Source of the DNA: Basidiobolus heterosporus B8920
Lineage: Eukaryota; Basidiobolomycota; Basidiobolomycetes; Basidiobolales; Basidiobolaceae
Direction of reading: 5' to 3'
Assembly: GCA_000697455.1 (NCBI GenBank)
Contig: JNET01030478.1
Span: forward strand, 1-12,368
Length of the DNA: 12,368 nucleotides
Shown here one piece after another: positions 7,669 to 12,368 of this stretch (the stretch's first letter is position 1; each line of letters starts with the position of its first letter). The notes under the pieces were generated by a model that searched no databases, was not told where the DNA came from, and worked only from the letters and a program-made list of their open reading frames with translations. The position numbers and the translations under genes were made by a program.

Positions 7669-9178
7669 ATGACAACTCAGGCGAATTGGAAGAACGTGAA
7701 TAATTGGTAAATTAGTGAATGTAGTTTAGAAATAGAAGTACTTCCACTGATACTGAACCTTATGGTTTGTTTTAGGCACTGGTACGAGTTAACCCACTAA
7801 AGCCTCCCTTTACTTGGTGTTTTTAATTAACTTTTCTCTTTATTATTGACTAAAGGACCGAGAAGAATTGTGTTCCTTGGGCCAAAGAATATTTTTCTCG
7901 GGAGCTAAGAGATGTTGGGGTAGTTGATAATGGAATAGAGGTGAAAACTACTACCGTCACTGAAGTGACCGGTGATGTAGATCTAAATCAAAGAAAAGGA
8001 AAGATATTCACCTTGTTTGATTTGAAAATCACTATAAATTGGGCCGGTTCGGACAGGAACGGTGTGGAAGCTACCGGTAAGATCCATATTCCTGAGGTCG
8101 CGCATGACAGTGATTTGGATGATTACGTGGTATGTCTAGACTTTCAAATATACCAGTAGGATATTCTCTTACAATCCAATGCTCACTTCAATTCTCCCCT
8201 GGGTTTCTCCATTTAGTTCGATATTACAGTGAATGAAGATACCTCGGCTAAATATGCTATCAAGCAAGTGGTACATAAAAAGTTGACTCAAGAATTACGA
8301 AAAAAACTCGCCAGATTTTCAAAAGATCTGGCTGAAGGTAAAGGAGTTTAACCTAACTTTGGGAGAATTTTACAGCATATTAAGCCTGCGAAAATGGTTT
8401 AGCTCACGGGAAGGATGTTTATATTGACCCTTCTGAATTAAGAACTCCGCCTGTCTCTACATCCGCTACAACCACTTCACCAGTCCCCACAACTAGCCAA
8501 CCAACCGTTGCCAAGCCGCCATCTTCGGTCGTGGTTAACTCTGCTACCAAAACCAACGATTATTCCGAGCGAATCGTATTCCCTACTAGCCCCAAGATTC
8601 TGTATGGCCTACTCATGAACCAGAAGAGAGTTCAATCCTGGTCTCGAGCAGCCACCAAGATTGATGATCAAGTGAATGGCAAATTTGAGCTTTTTGGTGG
8701 CGAGATAACTGGGGAATTCCTTGAGATCGTATGTTCCGTTCAAATTCGCATTTTTCCTCTTTGGTACTGAATCAAGTTGAATCTAGGTTCCTGAGGAAAA
8801 GGTTACAATGAAATGGCGCCTACCAAACTGGGCTGAAGGTAACCTTCGACAACGATTAATGTTCCCAGTAGCCCCACACTTATCACTATTCATCTAGATA
8901 TCTACACATGCGCCACACTTACTTTCGAGCCTCTAGAAGGTGGCAAAAGCATGGCTTTGAACCTTCAGCAGACAGATATTCCCAAAGGACAGCTGAATGT
9001 AGTTACCCACAAGTGGAAGATTCATTATTGGCAACCATTGCAAGTTTTAATGGAGCGCAAGAAGAAAAAGCAAGCCAGAGCGGAGCAGCGCGCTAAGGCC
9101 GAGAGATCACTTTACATATATTCTGCAGCAGGTCTCGTGTTGGTCGGCGCCAGCTATTTAGCATACAAATTACTCTAA
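7669..9178 (+). CDS. AHA1: Aha1-type activator of Hsp90 ATPase with a C-terminal membrane anchor (365 aa, 7 exons)
   Basis: The exons are 7669-7706, 7776-7781, 7856-8129, 8217-8337, 8403-8728, 8787-8838 and 8898-9178. All are GT-AG and in phase. Aha1 binds the middle and N domains of Hsp90 and stimulates its ATPase in the cytosol. The N-terminal domain (1-150) carries the hallmark NNWHWTEKN (11-19) and the QRKGK motif (R61, K62, K64) that contacts Hsp90. A Ser/Thr/Pro-rich linker follows at about 158-185. The C-terminal AHSA1 (SRPBCC-fold) domain is at about 190-320, with KFELFGGEITGEFLEIVPEE, MKWRLPNW and the family-typical helix HKWKIHYWQPL. Normal Aha1 ends soon after this helix with a short Phe/Gly tail. 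Here it continues with a Lys/Arg-rich stretch (324-342) and a hydrophobic segment (about 343-362) ending YKLL, which looks like a tail anchor. The family call is very sure, and the membrane topology is inferred. Confidence 0.92.
7776..7781 (+). other. 6-nt microexon of the Aha1 gene
   Basis: GCACTG is flanked by TTTTAG on the left and GTACGAG on the right. Splicing it in gives TGG-CAC-TGG, the WHW of the conserved NNWHW motif. Skipping it keeps frame but loses two residues (HW). Confidence 0.8.
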
Positions 9179-9545
9179 TCCAGAAAGCATTTTAAAACAC
9201 ATCAAATAAATAGGAACGAAGCAGATGACGGTTGGTTTATTTTTTAGTGTGTCTAAGGCAATGAAAATGTATGGCATGTAAATGCGTGTTTATGTCATGT
9301 TGTGTATGAGTTTTCATCTAAGCTTGGGCTTTTGGCCCATTATGAAGGCTCGACTGAATACCATGAGACCAAGAGGGACGCGAGGATCGGTCATCAGATT
9401 GAGATCGATCCAATCCTCCAACGAGCGACGCATCTGAACCGGAGGAAGATCGATCCCACGCCTAGATTAACCGATAGTGAAGCAGGTTAGTTACATGGAG
9501 ATCAACGAGAAGTAGGGATAGGTGGAAATCCATAGGTGGAAATCC
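9179..9545. other. Convergent 3' region between Aha1 and LETM1
   Basis: 367 bp holding the 3' UTRs of both flanking genes. An AATAAATA poly(A)-like signal lies at about 9204-9211, just after the Aha1 stop. The + strand open frame at 9302-9490 has no protein-like character. A 14-bp duplication abuts the LETM1 stop. Confidence 0.5.
9518..9545. repeat. Perfect 14-bp tandem duplication (ATAGGTGGAAATCC) at the LETM1 stop
   Basis: The copies are 9518-9531 and 9532-9545. The flanks also form an inverted repeat, TAGGGAT (9513-9519) with ATCCCTA (9542-9548), that includes the LETM1 stop codon. A 3'-end hairpin is possible. Confidence 0.7.
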
Positions 9546-10838
9546 CTAAATGACTGACATTCCACGCTCTTCGTTGGCAGCTTCAAGCTCTTCGATTGTC
9601 AACGAGTCAACCCCTTCTTTACGAATCAGCTATGAAGAATGGATTTTGTGAATATCTGGTTGGCAAGAGAATGCTACTAAGCTACGAACTTTATCATCCA
9701 TTGTTAAGTAGTCGAAGTGCTTCTTGAGTCTGTTCTCAAGCATTCTTCTAGTGCCTATCTCAGAGAGTCCCATGTATCTGTTGATTGGGTGTTAGGGTGT
9801 TTGGATGTTTAGATCAGATAGCTTCGAGGTCTTTCGTGGCCGACATTACCTGCAGTATCCCTTTAACCAGTTGCGATTGATATTGGCTAATTCGAAATCA
9901 CCTGGGAATTTCTTGGCCAGCTGAGCCACTTTGTTGATATCTTTGAAATCCTTCAACTTGATCTAGGAACAGGGTTGTTGTTAGAACCGTCAATAGTTTT
10001 GCATTTACTACGATATCCTGGCCATTCCCACTCACCTGGTTTTGAGTGGATGACTTGAGTACGTTCTTGGTGATGATAGAACGTTTATGGTTCACTTTCT
10101 TACGTTGTTTTTCCTGGAGATCCAAACGTCTTAAATTGCTTGATTAGACGAAGAAAAGAAAAGATGTTTTGTGGATACCAATTGGGAGGCAGTAATGCAT
10201 GTCGATGGTACAAAACCCGGAGCGAAACCAACAATCAATGGAATGACCTCAGGTAGAACTAACGCAAGTAAACCAAAAGGAATGAGTTTACGAAAATCCT
10301 TTGGCGCCTTACTAATCTATGTACAACAAACCGAGAATTAGTCAAAAACCAAGGAATACTCATAGGCACTTTTCGTTTCCTACCAGTTGAAACTCCTTTC
10401 TAGTCAACTGGTGCCCTTGAGATTGCTGAATTCTCAGTAGTTTGGTTTTCTCATTGTTGACCCAGACTTGTTTCAAGCCATTTTTATAGAAGCGAGCCAA
10501 TTCTTTCATTTTCTCCCAACTTAAATTGTCTGCCCAGTTTTGAATTCTTTCTTGAATAGTTAGCGGTTGTTTGGCGGTAGAATATACGCGAGAATAGCCA
10601 AATCCCCTAGAAGCTAGTTTAGTATAGGCTAAGTTTTGGGAGATGCTTTTAAACCCTTACTTAGAAAGGCTAGGGCGTTGAATCCAGCTGCTAAATAGTT
10701 GTAAACAATATTAGCAAATTGTATGAAGAAAGGTGAACAAGTCAAAACATACACATTGGTATACGCTCTCGGGTAAAAATTAAATCCACCCTTCATAGGC
10801 CTGATAGGCCGAAGTGCTAGACGACTCATTCCTTGCAT
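9546..10838 (-). CDS. Short mitochondrial LETM1-domain protein (278 aa, 8 exons)
   Basis: On the - strand the exons are 10838-10753, 10687-10661, 10606-10384, 10316-10179, 10113-10036, 9962-9850, 9777-9690 and 9629-9546, giving 279 codons including TAG. LETM1/Mdm38-type proteins sit in the mitochondrial inner membrane and affect K+/H+ exchange and ribosome association. The N-terminus (MQGMSRLALRPIRPMKGG) is basic and lacks acidic residues, as in a matrix-targeting presequence. The LETM1 core follows: RKEFQLISKAPKDFRKLIPF, a membrane segment at about 123-147 with a conserved proline, then FVPST. Near the end are GDFELANINRNWLKGYCRYM, GTRRMLENRLKKHFDYL and the family-defining DDKLIRKEGVDSLTIEELE-AANEERGMSVI. 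At 278 aa it is much shorter than LETM1 (700 aa) or Mdm38 and lacks the C-terminal coiled coil and EF-hand. LETMD1-like or Mdm28-like members are possible equivalents. The exon 4-5 junction depends on the TCTCCAG acceptor (65-bp intron), which keeps phase. Confidence 0.85.
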
Positions 10839-11041
10839 TACAATGTTAAACGTTCAGATAGTTCTCCAAGTAGAAAACTACACACCAGAAAAGTACTAGA
10901 AACTAAGAAATTTTCCATTGAAGACTTACAAGATTGGCTTGATTAAATACAGTGATCGTTGGGGTTATTAATGCAATAATTTATGCAGAAATTTCTATCC
11001 ATAATTTGTGAATTCATTAATAAATACCAGAAATGAGTACA
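10839..11041. promoter_or_regulatory. Probable LETM1 promoter and tRNA 5' flank
   Basis: 203 AT-rich bases between the LETM1 start and the tRNA, with no open frame of note and no distinct TATA. The short spacing suggests the LETM1 promoter lies here, possibly close to the pol III gene. Confidence 0.35.
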
Positions 11042-11122
11042 GGTGAGATGGCCGAGTGGTCTAAGGCGCTGCGTTCAGGTCGCAGTCTCTTCGGAGGCGT
11101 GGGTTCGAACCCCACTCTCATC
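11042..11122 (+). tRNA. tRNA-Leu (anticodon CAG)
   Basis: An 81-nt class II tRNA. The acceptor arms GGTGAGA and TCTCATC pair with one G-U. The A box TGGCCGAGTGG and B box GGTTCGAACCC are intact. The anticodon stem CTGCG/CGCAG holds the loop TTCAGGT with anticodon CAG, which reads CUG as leucine. A 13-nt variable arm (TCTCTTCGGAGGC) is typical of leucine and serine tRNAs. There is no intron. Because this is a leucine-type tRNA reading CUG, it gives no hint of CUG reassignment. Confidence 0.97.
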
Positions 11123-11126
11123 ATGA

Positions 11127-11132
11127 TTTTTT
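11127..11132 (+). terminator. Pol III terminator (T6) after tRNA-Leu
   Basis: Six T residues begin four bases after the tRNA 3' end, with a second T-run at about 11136-11141. These are standard RNA polymerase III stop signals. Confidence 0.85.
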
Positions 11133-11141
11133 CGGTTTTTT

Positions 11142-11723
11142 CAAACTCAAGACAAAAATGAGATAATTGGCAACGCTCATTATTGTTACTAATTAGGTGA
11201 ATTAAACAAATAAAACTTGTTGAAACGACCTGTTTGAATTTCATTGTGCCACCAATAATTTATGTGTAGCCTGTTTTGTATCAAATACGTGCCTGCCTAA
11301 ATGCCTCCACTAGTGATGCCCTTCTATAGACAACCTGCAGAATTGAATCATAGGAAAAGACAGATTTCTACGCTGATTGAAACAACAACAATACATCAAT
11401 ACAAATACGTTTCTCCATCATTATTTTGGAAAAGTTTCGGTCCTTTGTAGTTCGATACCCACTAAGGTTAACCGCTCCCCCTTAGCTAATCATCTGGGTG
11501 ATACACGGTATCTCCACAATCAATCTTGTGCTCTCTCTTATACCTCACTCTTCACCTGCATTCTCTGCATTTTTGATCGCTATTTGATTTATTTATTCTT
11601 GTGCTCTTGCTAGGCCTGTAGAAATCCTACTGTTTTACACTCTTCAGGAACAGAGCGAGCAGAGTTCGCCAGTAGCCTGACATATCTTTTGTTCAATTAG
11701 TCACCCTAGTCGGCCCCAATGCA
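11142..11723. other. Region upstream of the secreted-protein gene
   Basis: About 580 bp with no supportable gene. The - strand open frame at 11017-11244 runs across the tRNA and is a shadow. The + strand frame at 11377-11613 is short and lacks protein-like character. The region should contain the promoter and 5' UTR of the gene at 11724. No distinct TATA element or repeat stood out. Confidence 0.5.
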
Positions 11724-11784
11724 ATGCACTTCTATCGACTTTTTATATTCTCAATTTCCCTTGCCTTTCTTCAACCCATTGTAG
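11719..11784 (+). promoter_or_regulatory. Out-of-frame upstream ATG overlapping the secreted-protein start
   Basis: ATG at 11719 opens a frame of about 21 codons (MQCTSIDFLYSQF...) ending TAG inside the signal-peptide coding region. Its context has C at -3, whereas the main ATG at 11724 has G at -3. Leaky scanning would favour the main start. Whether it is inside the transcript is not known. Confidence 0.3.
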
Positions 11785-12368
11785 TTAGTGGAGAAACTCT
11801 ACTTACTGGTGACCAAGTATGTTACGATAACTTTAAACCTTGGCTGAAGAATTCCAGAGTAAGGGTAGACTGTGGTTTAGTGGAGAATACCAAAGCTTTC
11901 AAAGGAGACAGGGTCATGTCTGCTGGACTGGATGCTACTAATATGAACCTGAATTTTTATTGCACCGCAGACAAAACGCAATGTAATAAAGTACGAACAG
12001 CGTTTGACACCGCTTTCAAGCTTATTTCCAACGTAGTGGTGTTGAAGGAGTCTCTTACGGTGAATGCTTCGTTCGTACACTTCTGTGAGGAATACAACGA
12101 ATGCAGCTCACAATACAGAATTTTAGGTAACTCTTGCTTTCTCCTGAACGCTGGTAAGTTGCTGTGTATATTAACTTTGCTTAGGAAGCGCAGGGCCTGC
12201 CAGAACCATCGTCATGACCGATGATGATGGAAGAAAACGCACTTTTCCTCAAGCACTACTGAAACAAAAAGGATTGACGAAACACCCGAAATTTAGTCCT
12301 TTTGACATCATCGCTACATTCAATGCAGACGTGGATTTTTGGTTTGAGGTTGGTTTTATCAAATCTCA
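11724..12368 (+). CDS. Secreted cysteine-containing protein, N-terminal part (3' truncated by window edge)
   Basis: Exon 1 is 11724-12126. A 58-bp intron (GTAACT...GCTTAG, 12127-12184) is followed by exon 2 from 12185, and the frame stays open, with a possible donor after 12348 (GTTGGT). A signal peptide is clear: MHFYRLFIFSISLAF and PIVVSG, with cleavage likely near residue 23. The mature part has six cysteines (C33, C50, C80, C87, C121, C127) that could form three disulphides, and an N-glycosylation site N114-A-S. After the intron it reads GSAGPARTIVMTDDDGRKR and later FNADVDFWFE. The layout recalls a family of secreted fungal proteins, and I have an unverified impression that some carry a metalloprotease-like site further downstream, beyond this window. 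Function is therefore open. Another ATG (11719) lies five bases upstream out of frame. Confidence 0.8.

Noticed and set aside
7707-7855. A single long intron in Aha1 joining exon 1 directly to 7856
   Set aside because: It keeps frame but would delete two residues of the highly conserved NNWHW motif; the flanked microexon explains the motif.
9302-9490. 62-residue + strand open frame in the convergent region
   Set aside because: Overlaps the expected 3' UTRs and does not look like protein.
10114-10178. A reading-frame break in the LETM1 gene between exons 4 and 5
   Set aside because: It appears only if the early ATCAAG acceptor (40-bp intron) is used. The TCTCCAG acceptor gives a 65-bp intron and keeps frame.
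11017-11244. 75-residue - strand frame across the tRNA
   Set aside because: It reads antisense through an intact tRNA-Leu gene.

Overview
The window looks like nuclear DNA of a fungus. Coding sequence is interrupted by many short GT-AG introns, mostly 54-75 bp. A monopolin subunit of the Csm1/Pcs1 family is present, and so is a standard eukaryotic tRNA-Leu with internal A and B boxes. An early-diverging lineage (Mucoromycota or Zoopagomycota type) fits the intron-rich genes, but that is an impression and not a proof. I saw no transposon, retroelement, virus-like element, CRISPR array or bacterial-type operon.

Layout from left to right. (1) The 3' end of an unknown + strand gene (3-152). (2) A small - strand hypothetical gene (282-557) with a TATA-like box upstream. 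(3) A coding-like but frame-interrupted - strand fragment (1170-1435), next to a block rich in short tandem repeats (about 1540-1840). (4) A two-exon - strand gene (4078-2064) whose 649-residue product joins a UBAC2/Dsc2-like rhomboid-type membrane domain to a type II GT-A glycosyltransferase. (5) A 1.5 kb divergent intergenic region. (6) A six-exon + strand gene for a Csm1/Pcs1 monopolin protein (5619-7304). (7) A seven-exon + strand gene for an Aha1-type Hsp90 co-chaperone (7669-9178), with a 6-nt microexon and an unusual C-terminal membrane anchor. (8) An eight-exon - strand gene for a small mitochondrial LETM1-domain protein (10838-9546), convergent with Aha1. (9) tRNA-Leu(CAG) at 11042-11122. 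(10) The 5' part of a secreted, cysteine-containing protein gene (from 11724 to the window edge).

The genes are ordinary eukaryotic neighbours, not an operon, and I see no shared pathway. They serve chromosome segregation (Csm1), Hsp90 folding (Aha1), mitochondrial inner-membrane upkeep (LETM1), ER/Golgi membrane and glycosylation work (the fusion protein) and secretion. The two most unusual items are the rhomboid-like/glycosyltransferase fusion and the tail-anchored Aha1. Exon structures were assembled by hand from splice signals, reading phase and family conservation, with no transcript data.
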